A stretch of 64,000 nt of DNA from positions 930,001 to 994,000 of the forward strand of contig NZ_JBPCCU010000002.1 in assembly GCF_050971785.1 (NCBI RefSeq), given 5' to 3'. Shown here piece after piece: positions 55,074-64,000 of this stretch (the stretch's first letter is position 1; the number at the start of each line of letters is the position of its first letter). The notes below the pieces were generated by a model. That model searched no databases. It worked only from the letters and a program-made list of their open reading frames with translations, and had not been told where the DNA came from. Both the position numbers and the translations under genes were made by a program. This DNA is from Actinomadura_E scrupuli (GTDB lineage: Bacteria; Actinomycetota; Actinomycetes; Streptosporangiales; Streptosporangiaceae).

Positions 55074-56897
55074 ATGCGCCAGCTACCCGTCCCGGACCCC
55101 GGGCTCCCTGATCACAGAAGTCCGCGCCGATACCTCGTCTGGGTCGCCCGGACGCAGCGGCGTGCCCTGCTGGGCGGGATCGCCCTGGGCATCGTCTGGA
55201 TGGTCAGCCAGGCCCTCATGCCCGCCGTCATCGGCCGGGCCATCGACGAGGGGATCACTCCCAAGGACGTGTCGGCCCTGTGCGTCTGGGCCGGAGTGCT
55301 GCTCGGCCTGGGCGTGGTCCAGGCCGTCAGCGGCGTCACCCGGCACCGGTTCGCCGTCTACAACTGGCTGGCCGCGGCCTACCGGACCGTCCAGGTCATC
55401 AGCCGGCAGGCCACCCGGCTGGGCGGCACGCTGCCCAAGCGGCTCACCACCGGCGAAGTGGTCAGCGTGGGCATCGCGGACGTGGCCTACATCGGCGACG
55501 CGATGGACATCACCGCCCGGGGCGCCGGCGCGGTCGTGGCCATCGCCGCGGTGTCGGGGATCATGCTGGCCACCTCGCCTCCGCTGGGCCTGATCGTCGT
55601 GATCGGGGTACCGGTGATCATCGTGGCGGTGGCCCCGCTGCTGCGCCCCCTGCACCGCCGTCAGGTCCGGCAGCGGGAGCTGACCGGCGAGCTCAACACC
55701 CGCGCCGCGGACATCGTGGCCGGGCTGCGGGTGCTCCGCGGCGTCGGTGGCGAGCAGGTCTTCGCCGGCCGCTACCGCAACGAGTCGCAGGGCGTGCGCC
55801 GTGCCGGCGTCGAGGTCGCCCGGGCCGAGTCGATGCTCAACGGCGCCGAGGTGCTGCTGCCCGGACTGCTGATCGTCCTGGTCACCTGGGTGGGCGCCCG
55901 GTTCGCGGTGGAAGGCCGGATCAGCATCGGTCACCTGGTCGCGTTCTACGGCTACGCGGTCTTCCTCATCGAGCCGATGCGGACGCTGGGCGAGGCCGCA
56001 GACAAGATCACCAAGGCGCATGTCGCGGCGGCGCGGGTGGTCCGGATCCTCTCCCTGGAGCCGGAGTTCCCGGACGAGGGCACCCGGGTGCCGCCGGCGC
56101 CCGCCGGGCTGACCGACCCCGGCTCCGGCCTGGTGGTACGGCCCGGCCTGCTGACCGCGATCGCCGCCGCGGACCCGGTGGACGCCCAGGCCATCGCCGA
56201 CCGGCTCGGCCGCTACGCGGAGGCCGGCGGGGCGCGGTACGGCGGCGTACCGCTGGCCGACGTCGCCGGCATCCGCCGGCGCATCCTGGTCTCGGTCAAC
56301 GATGACCGGCTGTTCTCCGGGCGGCTCCGCGACGAGCTGACCGGTGACCGCCGCCCGGCCGATGAGCACGCTGTGGCCGATGCCGCCGCTGCGTCTGATG
56401 CCGCCGATGCCGCTGATGCTTCTGATGTGTCCGGTGCCAGCGGGGAGACCGGCTGGCCGGGGGAGGACGGCTGGGCCGGGGAGGACGGCGACCTCGGCCT
56501 GGACGCGGCGCTCTACGCCGCCTGCGCGCAGGACATCGTGGACGAGGTGGGGCTGGACTCCCACGTCGAGGAGGCGGGCCGGGAGTTCTCCGGAGGGCAG
56601 CGTCAGCGTCTCCGGCTGGCCCGGGCCCTGGCCGCCGACCCGGACGTCCTCGTACTGGTGGAGCCCACCAGCGCGGTGGACGCGCACACCGAGGCCAGGA
56701 TCGCCGGCCGGCTCGCCAAGGCCCGCGGCGGCCGCACGACCGTGGTGTGCACCACCAGCCCGCTCGTGCTGGACCGCGCCGACCGCGTCGTCTACGTCGA
56801 GGGCGGCCGGGTCGTCGCCGAGGGCACCCATGCCGATCTGCTGCGTACGGCTCCCGCCTACGTGGCCACCGTCACCAGAGAAGAGAGCGCGGAGTGA
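55074..56897 (+). CDS. ABC exporter half with degenerate ATP site
   Basis: 607 residues. Six transmembrane helices (about 35-320) form an ABC-exporter domain. In the nucleotide-binding domain the Walker A position reads GLLTAIAAADPVDAQA and lacks the GxxGxGK[ST] lysine, and Walker B is VLVLVEPTS, with Val for Asp but the catalytic Glu kept. The signature FSGGQRQR is intact. An Ala/Asp-rich 9-bp repeat inserts near residue 436. ATG 55074 is the likely start. It is coupled (GTGA) to its partner, whose defects complement these. Confidence 0.9.
   Translation: MRQLPVPDPGLPDHRSPRRYLVWVARTQRRALLGGIALGIVWMVSQALMPAVIGRAIDEGITPKDVSALCVWAGVLLGLGVVQAVSGVTRHRFAVYNWLAAAYRTVQVISRQATRLGGTLPKRLTTGEVVSVGIADVAYIGDAMDITARGAGAVVAIAAVSGIMLATSPPLGLIVVIGVPVIIVAVAPLLRPLHRRQVRQRELTGELNTRAADIVAGLRVLRGVGGEQVFAGRYRNESQGVRRAGVEVARAESMLNGAEVLLPGLLIVLVTWVGARFAVEGRISIGHLVAFYGYAVFLIEPMRTLGEAADKITKAHVAAARVVRILSLEPEFPDEGTRVPPAPAGLTDPGSGLVVRPGLLTAIAAADPVDAQAIADRLGRYAEAGGARYGGVPLADVAGIRRRILVSVNDDRLFSGRLRDELTGDRRPADEHAVADAAAASDAADAADASDVSGASGETGWPGEDGWAGEDGDLGLDAALYAACAQDIVDEVGLDSHVEEAGREFSGGQRQRLRLARALAADPDVLVLVEPTSAVDAHTEARIAGRLAKARGGRTTVVCTTSPLVLDRADRVVYVEGGRVVAEGTHADLLRTAPAYVATVTREESAE
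56379..56432 (+). repeat. 9-bp minisatellite (GATGCCGCC-like) inside the ABC gene
   Basis: Six 9-bp units start at 56379, 56388, 56397, 56406, 56415 and 56424; four or five begin GATGC. They encode Asp-Ala-Ala/Ser units in frame, so length change by slippage would keep the reading frame. Confidence 0.6.
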
Positions 56898-58636
56898 GCA
56901 CGAGCAGGCTGCCGGTGGCGACGCGCGCCCAGGTGCGCGCGTACGCCCGGCGGATGACGCTGCGGCATCCGCGCGCCCTGAGCGGCGCGCTGGCGCTGCA
57001 CGCGCTGGCGGCGCTGGCCGGCCTGGTGACCCCGTGGCTGCTGGGCGACCTGGTCGAGGGCGTACGCACCGGGCGGGTGAACGTCGACCGGGTGGCGCTG
57101 ACCATCGCCGGCTTCGTCATCGCCCAGGGCGTACTGATCCGTTTCGCCTACTACGCCTCCACCCGGCTGGGCGAGAAGGTGCTGGCCGAGCTGCGCGAGG
57201 AGTTCGTCGACCGGGTCCTGGAGCTGCCGCTGTCCACGGTCGAGCGGGCCGGCACCGGCGACCTGCTGAGCCGTACCTCCAGGGACATCGCCGCCATGGC
57301 CCGCACGGTCCGCGCGGCGGTGCCCGAGACGCTGATCGCGCTGGTGATGCTCGTCTTCACGGTGGGCGCGCTGCTGCTGGTCGGGCCGCTGCTGGCGCTG
57401 CCCTGCCTGGTGGCGGTGCCGCTGCTGTGGGGCAGCACCCGGTGGTATCTCGCCCGCGCCCACGACGGCTACCTGCGCGAGAACGCCGCGTGGTCGGAGC
57501 TGACGGACGGATTGGCCGAGACGGTGAACGGGGCGCGCACCGTCGAGGCACTGGGCCTGGCCCGGCGCAGGCACGAGCGCTGCGACACCGACATCGCCCG
57601 GAGCTGGGCGGCCGAGCGCTACACGCTGGGCCTGCGCTGCGTGTACTACCCGCTGGTCGAGCTGGGCTACGTCGTGCCGGTGGTCTCGACGCTGCTGGTC
57701 GGCGGGCTGTTCTACATCAACGACATGGCCTCGCTCGCCCAGGTCACCGCCGCCACGCTGTACGTTCAGCAGCTCATCGAGCCCATCGACATGCTGCTCA
57801 ACTGGCTGGACGAGCTCCAGGTCGGCGGGGCCTCGCTGGCCCGCGTCCTCGGGGTCGCCCACGTACCGGCGGACCGCACGGCCGCCGAGCGCACCCCGGA
57901 GGGCAACCGGCTGGAGGTCCAGGGGGCGCGCTACGCCTACCGCGAGGGCCACGACGTGCTGCACGGGGTGGACCTGCTCCTGCGGCCCGGTGAGCGGCTG
58001 GCCGTCGTGGGACCGAGCGGCGCCGGCAAGTCCACGCTGGGCCGGCTGCTGGCCGGCATCCACGGGCCGCGCACCGGGTCGGTGTCGGTCGGCGACCCGG
58101 GCGGCGCGGTCCCGCTGGTCGACCTGCCGCTGGAGGACCTGCGCGGCCACGTCGCGCTGGTCACCCAGGAGCACCACGTGTTCCGCGGCACGATCCGCGA
58201 CAACGTGGTGCTGGCCCGCCCGGACGCGTCCGACGCCGACGTACGGGGCGCGCTGGAGGCCGTGGACGCCTGGGACTGGGTCGAGGAGCTGGGGCTGGAC
58301 ACCGTCGTCGGTTCGGGGGGCATGGCGCTGTCACCGGCGCAGGCCCAGCAGGTGGCGCTGGCCCGGCTGGTGCTGACGGACCCGCACACGCTGGTCCTGG
58401 ACGAGGCGACCTCGTTGCTCGACCCGCGGGCGGCCCGCCATCTCGAGCGGTCGCTGGCCGCCGTCCTGGAGGGCCGTACGGTCGTCGCGATCGCGCACCG
58501 GCTGCACACCGCGCACGACGCGGACCGGGTCGCGGTGGTCGAGGACGGCCGGATCACCGAGCTCGGGGCGCACGACGCCCTGGTCGCCGCGGGGGGCTCC
58601 TACGCCGCCCTCTGGGCGTCCTGGCACGGGGAGTAG
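56894..58636 (+). CDS. ABC exporter half with intact ATP-binding motifs
   Basis: 580 residues: six-helix exporter domain then an NBD with a full Walker A (GPSGAGKSTL near 374), Q-loop VTQEHH, and Walker B HTLVLDEATS. The signature is altered to LSPAQAQQ instead of LSGGQ. In a heterodimer, this Walker A/B and the partner's intact signature make one competent site, while the other site is degenerate in both halves. The substrate is unknown. GTG 56894 overlaps the upstream stop. The pair ends at a strong hairpin. Confidence 0.92.
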   Translation: MSTSRLPVATRAQVRAYARRMTLRHPRALSGALALHALAALAGLVTPWLLGDLVEGVRTGRVNVDRVALTIAGFVIAQGVLIRFAYYASTRLGEKVLAELREEFVDRVLELPLSTVERAGTGDLLSRTSRDIAAMARTVRAAVPETLIALVMLVFTVGALLLVGPLLALPCLVAVPLLWGSTRWYLARAHDGYLRENAAWSELTDGLAETVNGARTVEALGLARRRHERCDTDIARSWAAERYTLGLRCVYYPLVELGYVVPVVSTLLVGGLFYINDMASLAQVTAATLYVQQLIEPIDMLLNWLDELQVGGASLARVLGVAHVPADRTAAERTPEGNRLEVQGARYAYREGHDVLHGVDLLLRPGERLAVVGPSGAGKSTLGRLLAGIHGPRTGSVSVGDPGGAVPLVDLPLEDLRGHVALVTQEHHVFRGTIRDNVVLARPDASDADVRGALEAVDAWDWVEELGLDTVVGSGGMALSPAQAQQVALARLVLTDPHTLVLDEATSLLDPRAARHLERSLAAVLEGRTVVAIAHRLHTAHDADRVAVVEDGRITELGAHDALVAAGGSYAALWASWHGE

Positions 58637-58640
58637 GAGA

Positions 58641-58682
58641 GCGGCCGCCCTCCGGCGCGGGGACCCGCCGGAGGGCGGCCGC
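58641..58682. terminator. bidirectional GC-rich terminator
   Basis: Perfect 17-bp stem (58641-58657 with 58666-58682, arm GCGGCCGCCCTCCGGCG) and an 8-nt loop between the convergent ABC and S9 peptidase genes. Confidence 0.85.
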
Positions 58683-58696
58683 CCCGCGCCGGAGGA

Positions 58697-60847
58697 TCAG
58701 CTCACGGTGTCCAGCGAGCGCCGGAGGAACTCGACCTGCAGGTGCAGGAGGTTCTCGGCGACGACCTCCTGCGGGGTCATGTGGGTGACGCCGGACAGCG
58801 GCAGCACGGTGTGCGGGCGGCCCGCGGCCACCAGCGCCGAGGACAGCCGCAGGGTGTGGGCGGCGACCACGTTGTCGTCGGCCAGCCCGTGGATCAGCAT
58901 GAGCGGCCGTTCCAGCTTGGCCGCGTCGGCGAGCAGCGAGTTGTGGACGTAGTTGTCGGGCTCCTCGTTGGGATGGCCGAGGTAGCGCTCGGTGTAGTGG
59001 GTGTCGTACAGCCGCCAGTCGGTCACCGGAGCGCCCGCCACCGCGGCGTGGAACACGTCGGGGCGGCGGAGCACCGCCAGCGCGGCCAGCCAGCCGCCGA
59101 ACGACCAGCCGCGGATGCCCACCCGGCCGAGGTCGAGTGCGTCCGGGTGGCGGCGGGCGGCCTCCTCGAGCGCGGCGATCTGATCCTCCAGCACCGGTGT
59201 GACGAAGTCCCCGTGCACCGCGCGCTCCCAGGCCGGGCCGCGCGCCGGGGTGCCCCGGCCGTCCGCGATCACCACCGCGAAACCCTGGTCGGCGAGCCAC
59301 TGCGCCTCGCAGTAGGCCCGCTGCACGGCCAGCACGCGCTGGGCGTGCGGCCCGCCGTAGGGATCCATCAGCACCGGCAGCCGGCCCGCGCCGGGCTGCC
59401 AGCCGGACGGCAGCAGCACGGCCGTCCGGATCTCCCGCTCGCCGGCGCGCAGCAGCTCCACCGAGGGGGTGATCACCGGGGTCTCGGCCCGCGAGGCGAT
59501 CTCGGCTCCGTTGACCGTGGTGGTCACCCCGGGGCGGTCGAGCCGGGAGCCGGTCAGGACGGTGACGCCGCCGCTGCGGCGTCCGGAGAAGACCCCGGGC
59601 CCTTCGGTCAGCCGGGTGAGGCCGCCCCACCCGTCCGTGTCGTGCGGGTCCGCCTGCCCGTCGTACAGGTAGACGTGCACCTCGGTGGGCTCCTGCGAGG
59701 CGCTGAACAGCACGGTCTCGCCGTCGACGTCCAGCACGCTGCGGACCTGGAGCCCGCCCGGCGTGACGGGCGTGCCGTCCACCACCAGCCGGCGGGTGTC
59801 GGTCGCCGGGTCGTCGATGGTGCGCACCAGCGCCCCCGAGCCCGTCCGCGCGGGCACCCCGGGCACGATCTCCAGCCAGACCGGATCGGTGTCGGCGAGC
59901 TCCAGGCCGGTCTCGCCGTTCCACTGGTCCACCCGCAGCAGCCGCATCACCCGCTGGTCCCGGCTCTGCACGACGATCAGCGGTCCCCGCTCGTCCCAGT
60001 AGGCGCTGACCAGGTAGGGGAACTCGCCGCGGTCCCAGGCCACGGCGGTCCGGCTGCCGGTGGCGGCCCGGCCCTCGGCGCCCTCGGACGTCTGCGCGCC
60101 GGCGCCGTTCAGCCGCAGGATCACCAGAGAGACGTAGGCGTTGGGGGTGCCGGCGGCCGGGTAGGCGACCTCCTGCGCCGGCCGGTCCGGGTTCGCGGGG
60201 TCGGCGATGTGCCAGCGTTCCACCGGCGTCTCGTCCACCCGGGCCACCAGCAGCGCCGCGCCGTCGGGGGACCACCAGTAGCCCCGCATCCGCTGCATCT
60301 CCTCGGCCGCGATGAACTCGGCCACGCCGTAGGAGACCTGCTCGGTCTCCGGGCGGACCAGGGCCGTGTCCTCGCCGGTGGCCAGGTCGATCATGCGAAG
60401 AGCGCGACCGGAGACGTAGGCGATCCGCCGTCCGGCCGGATCGGGCCGGGGGTCGAAGGCGGGGGTCTGCGCGGTCTCCAGCGCCCGCACCGCGCCCGTC
60501 CGCAGGTCCGCCGTGAACAGCTGCCCGGCCAGCGCGAACGCGGCCAGCGAGACGCCACGGTCGGTCGCGTAGCCCACGATGCCGCCCGCCTGCTCACGGG
60601 CCCGTTCCCGTCGGGCCCGCTCGGCCGCCGGCAGGTCGCCGTCCACGGCCAGGTCGCCGGGGTCGGCGATCAGCCGCTCCGCGCCGGAGGCGGTGTCGAT
60701 CGCCCACAGGCAGGTCACCGGGTCGGTGCCGCCCTTGGTGCGCAGGAAGGCGACGTACGATCCGTCCGGCGCGATCTGGAAGCCCCGCGGGACACCCAGG
60801 CTGAACCGCCGGGTGCGGGCACTTTGCTGCGGAAAGCTCATGGTCAT
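58697..60847 (-). CDS. S9-family prolyl oligopeptidase/dipeptidyl peptidase IV-like
   Basis: About 716 residues. A beta-propeller domain (about 15-450, including MRGYWWSPDGAALLVARVDE) precedes an alpha/beta-hydrolase domain. The nucleophile is Ser582 in GWSFGG, the Asp lies in HGLADDNV and the His in GVTHMTPQE. The EE pair typical of DPP-IV N-terminal binding may be the IAAEEMQRMRGYWW segment. No signal peptide, so it is likely cytoplasmic and trims proline-containing peptides. ATG 60847 is chosen; ATG 60841 is possible. The frame further left is open but unsupported. Confidence 0.9.
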   Translation of the reverse strand: MTMSFPQQSARTRRFSLGVPRGFQIAPDGSYVAFLRTKGGTDPVTCLWAIDTASGAERLIADPGDLAVDGDLPAAERARRERAREQAGGIVGYATDRGVSLAAFALAGQLFTADLRTGAVRALETAQTPAFDPRPDPAGRRIAYVSGRALRMIDLATGEDTALVRPETEQVSYGVAEFIAAEEMQRMRGYWWSPDGAALLVARVDETPVERWHIADPANPDRPAQEVAYPAAGTPNAYVSLVILRLNGAGAQTSEGAEGRAATGSRTAVAWDRGEFPYLVSAYWDERGPLIVVQSRDQRVMRLLRVDQWNGETGLELADTDPVWLEIVPGVPARTGSGALVRTIDDPATDTRRLVVDGTPVTPGGLQVRSVLDVDGETVLFSASQEPTEVHVYLYDGQADPHDTDGWGGLTRLTEGPGVFSGRRSGGVTVLTGSRLDRPGVTTTVNGAEIASRAETPVITPSVELLRAGEREIRTAVLLPSGWQPGAGRLPVLMDPYGGPHAQRVLAVQRAYCEAQWLADQGFAVVIADGRGTPARGPAWERAVHGDFVTPVLEDQIAALEEAARRHPDALDLGRVGIRGWSFGGWLAALAVLRRPDVFHAAVAGAPVTDWRLYDTHYTERYLGHPNEEPDNYVHNSLLADAAKLERPLMLIHGLADDNVVAAHTLRLSSALVAAGRPHTVLPLSGVTHMTPQEVVAENLLHLQVEFLRRSLDTVS

Positions 60848-60961
60848 ACATATGATCCTGCCAGCCCCGGCCGGAGCGGCGGCAGGTCGCTCCCTGAAGA
60901 CCTCGGATTTCCCTCGGTGTGGCACCGTGGAACGCGGTGATCGCCTGGGTAGTCTTCGCCC

Positions 60962-62182
60962 ATGTCTACCCCCCATAGGCGCTTTCTCGGCCGTCCGATG
61001 CCCCGGGTCATCGTGCTCGGTACGGCGGGCACCGTGTCCGTGCTCGGCCTCGCCGGGCTCGGCACCGTGGGAGGAGGACCGGCGACGGTCCGGCAGGCGG
61101 CCCGCACGGCGGTCGAGCCACCGGCCCAGCGGATCTCCCAGCCCGGCTGGCGGGTCGTGGACGTCACCTCCGCGACCGGTTACCCGGAAGACCGGCTCCT
61201 GGACGTGGCCACCCTGGGCGCCGGGGAGGCGTGGGCGGTCGGCTCCACCGGCGGGGACGCCGGCGCGGCACCGCTGATCAGGCGCTGGGACGGCAACTCA
61301 TGGCGGACCGTGACCGCTCCGCCGTTGCCCGGTGGTGCCCGGAGCGGAGTGCTCCGGAAGGTCGTGGCGCACTCGCCGACCGACGTGTGGATCTTCGGGG
61401 ACCGGCGGGTCCCCGGTCTGATCGGCCCCTCCGGCTTCGCGCTGCACTGGAACGGCGCCAGCTGGCGCACGACCGACTTCGGCGGCGGCACCGTCACCGA
61501 CGCCGTGGCCACCGGGCCCGGCGAGGTGTGGGTGGTCGGTGAGCGCTCGACCAGGACCCGTGCCCTCCTGCCCTTCGCCCGGCACTTCAACGGGCGGAGC
61601 TGGAAGAAGGCGGCCGTTCCCGGCGGTGCGTGGGCGCTCGGCGCCCGGTCGGCCAGGGACGTCTGGGCGGTGGGACAGAGCTCCGGCAGGAACCCGCACG
61701 CCACCGTCGCCCACTGGGACGGCAGGAAGTGGCGCTCGATGCCGCGGCCGCGGCCGGTGCTGCGCCGTGGCGTCCAATACCGCATCTCCGACCTGCACGT
61801 CCGCGGGGCCAGGAACGTGTGGGCCGCGCTGACGCTGACCGACACCGCCCGCGGCGGCGTTCCGGCGGGCTCACTGCTGACGCACTGGAACGGCCGGACC
61901 TGGACACAGGCGAAGCTCGGGCTGCGCAAGGACACGGTGTTCGACCTGACGCCCGACGGCCGCGGCGGCCTGTGGCTGCTGTCGTTCGTCAGCCCAGCCC
62001 GCACGGACCTCCTGCACTACGCCAAGGGCAAGATCACCCGGCAGCGGACCCCGGCCAAGCCCGGCACCACGGGCGACCTCCGGTCGGTGGCCGCCATCCC
62101 CGGCACCGGGTCGCTGTGGGCGGCCGGTGACCTGGTTCGCAGGAACCACACGGTGGCGGCCATCTACAAGTACGGTTCATAA
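60962..62182 (+). CDS. secreted propeller-like repeat protein
   Basis: 406 residues. A basic N-terminus and hydrophobic segment at about 16-36 look like a signal or anchor. The rest has about six repeats built on HWNGxxW or RWDGNSW followed by VW(A/V)VG strands, which suggests a beta propeller. I see no enzyme motif. It starts 114 bp from the divergent S9 peptidase gene, and the short gap must hold both promoters. A binding or surface role is inferred. Confidence 0.8.
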   Translation: MSTPHRRFLGRPMPRVIVLGTAGTVSVLGLAGLGTVGGGPATVRQAARTAVEPPAQRISQPGWRVVDVTSATGYPEDRLLDVATLGAGEAWAVGSTGGDAGAAPLIRRWDGNSWRTVTAPPLPGGARSGVLRKVVAHSPTDVWIFGDRRVPGLIGPSGFALHWNGASWRTTDFGGGTVTDAVATGPGEVWVVGERSTRTRALLPFARHFNGRSWKKAAVPGGAWALGARSARDVWAVGQSSGRNPHATVAHWDGRKWRSMPRPRPVLRRGVQYRISDLHVRGARNVWAALTLTDTARGGVPAGSLLTHWNGRTWTQAKLGLRKDTVFDLTPDGRGGLWLLSFVSPARTDLLHYAKGKITRQRTPAKPGTTGDLRSVAAIPGTGSLWAAGDLVRRNHTVAAIYKYGS

Positions 62183-62266
62183 CGTATTTCGAGGGCACGT
62201 ACGCTCGGAGCTCATCACGACCGACCTCTTTGTCCCCTTGTCCACCCCTTTTCATCAGGAGTCTCG

Positions 62267-63712
62267 ATGCCGGAGCTGCAGCCGGGTGATCCGCGACGGC
62301 TGGGCTCGTACGAGCTCACCGGCCGCTTGGGGGAGGGCGGCCAGGGCGTCGTCTACTCCGCCACGGGGCCGGACGGGACCGAGGTCGCCGTCAAGCTGCT
62401 CCGGCCGGATCTCACCGAGGACGAGGCGGCGCGCAGCCGGTTCGTTCGGGAGGTGCAGTCCGCCAAGAGGGTGGCGCGGTTCTGCACGGCGCAGGTGCTG
62501 GAGGCCGATGTCGCGGGAGACCGCCCGTACATCGTGAGCGAGTACGTCCCGGGACCGTCGCTGCAGCGTCAGGTCGCCGAGGAGGGCCCGCGGACCGGCG
62601 CGGCCCTGGAGCGGCTCGCCATCGGCACCGTGACCGCGCTGGTCGCGATCCACCAGGCCGAGATCGTGCACCGCGACTTCAAGCCGCACAACGTGCTCAT
62701 CGGGCCGGACGGCCCGCGAGTGATCGACTTCGGCATCGCCCGGGCCCTGGACGCCAGCTCCACCGCGGCCACCGCGACCATCGGGACACCCGCGTACATG
62801 GCGCCCGAGCAGGTGATGGGCGAGCGCATCACGGCTGCGGTCGACATCTTCGCCTGGGGCTCGGTGATGGTGTTCGCCGCCACGGGGGTCTCCCCGTTCG
62901 GGCAGGACACCATCCCCGCGGTGATCAACCGGATCCTCAACCAGGAGCCCGACCTCGGCGGGATGCCGGACGAGCTGCGCGAGCTGGTCCGGGAGTGCCT
63001 GGCCAAGGACCCGGCCGCCCGCCCCACCGCCCGTGACCTGCTGATGCGGTTGCTCGGCCAGGAGGGCGCCATGCCACCGGCTCCGGCGGCCCCGGTGGCC
63101 ACGGCCCCGTTCGGGGACGCCGGCGCGGACGCGACCCGGCTGGAGACCGTCCCGCAGGCAGACGACGACGTGTCGACCGCGGTGCTGGGCCAGGGCGCGG
63201 TGCTGGCCGGCGGTGTGGCCGACGCGGGCCGCACCATGGGCGGATATCACGCCGCCGGCCAGATGACGCTGCCGCCGGTGGAGGGGTATCCCGCGCCCCC
63301 CGGCCGGCCCGGCGGCGGCAACGGCAAGACCATCGGGATCGCCGCGGCGGCCGCCGCGCTGGTGGTGGCGGTGGCGATCGGGCTGACCGCGTGGATGGCG
63401 TCCTCGTCGAAGGACCCCGGGGGGCAGACGCCCGGACCGGGTGACACGGTCGGCACCAGCCAGCAGACCGCCCCGACCGGCGAGCCGACGACGACCAGGA
63501 TCACCCGCCGGACGACGTCGCAGGCACCGCAGGAACCGCCGCCCACCCCGACGCGGCCACCGGTGACCCCCACCGTCACGCCCAGCGCCAGTCACCCGGT
63601 GCCGTCGATCACTCCGAGCAACCCCGCGCCCGGTGGATCGGCCAACCCCGGTGCGGGCGAAACCAACCCGGCCGTCGGCGGCGGGCCGACCGGCGAGCCC
63701 GCCGGCGGTTGA
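62267..63712 (+). CDS. Ser/Thr protein kinase with C-terminal membrane anchor
   Basis: 481 residues. The kinase domain spans about 15-265: GEGGQGVVYSA glycine loop, VAVKLL lysine, HRDFKPHN catalytic loop near 135, DFGIA near 154, APEQ. A disordered linker leads to one transmembrane helix at about 353-375 and a Thr/Pro-rich extracellular tail. This is a normal actinobacterial receptor-like kinase but with no PASTA repeats. It precedes mshB by 65 bp. Confidence 0.92.
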   Translation: MPELQPGDPRRLGSYELTGRLGEGGQGVVYSATGPDGTEVAVKLLRPDLTEDEAARSRFVREVQSAKRVARFCTAQVLEADVAGDRPYIVSEYVPGPSLQRQVAEEGPRTGAALERLAIGTVTALVAIHQAEIVHRDFKPHNVLIGPDGPRVIDFGIARALDASSTAATATIGTPAYMAPEQVMGERITAAVDIFAWGSVMVFAATGVSPFGQDTIPAVINRILNQEPDLGGMPDELRELVRECLAKDPAARPTARDLLMRLLGQEGAMPPAPAAPVATAPFGDAGADATRLETVPQADDDVSTAVLGQGAVLAGGVADAGRTMGGYHAAGQMTLPPVEGYPAPPGRPGGGNGKTIGIAAAAAALVVAVAIGLTAWMASSSKDPGGQTPGPGDTVGTSQQTAPTGEPTTTRITRRTTSQAPQEPPPTPTRPPVTPTVTPSASHPVPSITPSNPAPGGSANPGAGETNPAVGGGPTGEPAGG

Positions 63713-63733
63713 CCGCCGGTGGTTGACCGCCGG
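63702..63733 (+). repeat. tandem GGTTGACCGCCGG repeat and small hairpin at a stop codon
   Basis: GGTTGACCGCCGG occurs at 63707 and 63721. The first copy forms a 7-bp hairpin with the preceding CCGGCGG (63702-63719), with the kinase stop codon in the loop. It may be a weak terminator. Confidence 0.35.
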
Positions 63734-63777
63734 AAAACCGCCCAGATCGGGCCGCGAGGGCCGTTACGCTCGACCTC

Positions 63778-64000
63778 ATGAGTCTGCTGGGTTCTGACCC
63801 GCGTCCGGCGAACCGCATCCTGTTCGTGCACGCCCACCCCGACGACGAGTCGATCGGGACCGGAGCGACGATGGCCAAGTACGCCGCCGCGGGCGCGCAC
63901 GTCACGCTCGTCACCTGCACGCTGGGCGAGGAGGGGGAGATCATCCCCCCCGAGCTGCGCTACCTGGCGGCGGACAAGGAGGACCGGCTGGGCGAGTACC
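63778..64000 (+). CDS. mshB: MshB deacetylase, 5' part (runs off the window)
   Basis: The first 74 codons are present. The PIG-L/LmbE family motif AHPDDE, which binds the zinc ion, is at about residues 20-25 within FVHAHPDDESIGTGATMA, followed by VTCTLGEEGEIIPPEL. The TCTLGEEGE segment is typical of MshB, which deacetylates GlcNAc-inositol in mycothiol synthesis; Mca amidase is the close alternative, but the sequence favours MshB. The 3' part lies beyond the window. Confidence 0.88.
   Translation, partial: MSLLGSDPRPANRILFVHAHPDDESIGTGATMAKYAAAGAHVTLVTCTLGEEGEIIPPELRYLAADKEDRLGEY

Overview
The window reads as chromosome from a high-GC, filamentous-type actinobacterium. Nearly every gene shows strong third-position GC, GTG and TTG starts are common, genes are often joined by 4-bp stop/start overlaps, and the right edge carries the start of mshB (mycothiol biosynthesis). 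A Streptosporangiales-like host is my best guess from gene style; it is an inference, not a database result. I recognised no tRNA, rRNA, CRISPR array, insertion sequence or integrase.

Left part (1-10.2 kb). A tightly overlapping type IV secretion-like module comes first: a ParA-like protein with a broken P-loop, a VirB4/TraC-type ATPase, a VirB6-like polytopic protein, a VirB8-like single-pass protein and a transglycosylase/NlpC-P60 wall hydrolase. It is followed by a Nudix hydrolase and the ribosome-associated GTPase TypA/BipA.

10.3-18 kb, minus strand. Six genes form one translationally coupled operon: DUF4282 membrane protein, membrane Ser/Thr kinase, coiled-coil protein, ClpB-like AAA+ ATPase, small NrdG-like radical SAM protein and a zinc-ribbon/FHA protein. 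I know of no described system with this content, and it is the best candidate for new biology here. A triple 11-bp repeat resembling a Streptomyces PHO box lies upstream.

18.4-38.5 kb. This is a Tad/Flp (type IVb) pilus region: CpaB, TadZ/CpaE, two TadE-like pseudopilins, TadA, TadB, TadC, a NarL-type two-component pair and a small Flp-like pilin. Beside it lie an OmpA-domain lipoprotein, two tandem GT39-like membrane glycosyltransferases, and three proteins in which a prepilin-type N-terminus is joined to a large extracellular part, one of them an NlpC/P60 hydrolase. No prepilin peptidase is present in the window. A GGGCCCA(A) motif recurs in four intergenic regions of this locus and suggests a shared regulator.

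38.7-49 kb. A proline-rich MinD-like ATPase precedes two convergent succinate dehydrogenase operons of different types: a mycobacterial Sdh1-like set on the plus strand and a Bacillus-type (single cytochrome b subunit) set on the minus strand. A perfect 16-bp-stem terminator separates them. Two small envelope proteins follow.

49-64 kb. Here lie a signalling trio (receiver/PP2C phosphatase, CHASE3-HAMP histidine kinase, single-domain response regulator), a LysR regulator, a Crp/Fnr regulator, a Rieske lipoprotein, a heterodimeric ABC exporter with one degenerate ATP site, an S9 prolyl oligopeptidase, a secreted propeller-like protein, a second Ser/Thr kinase and the 5' end of mshB.
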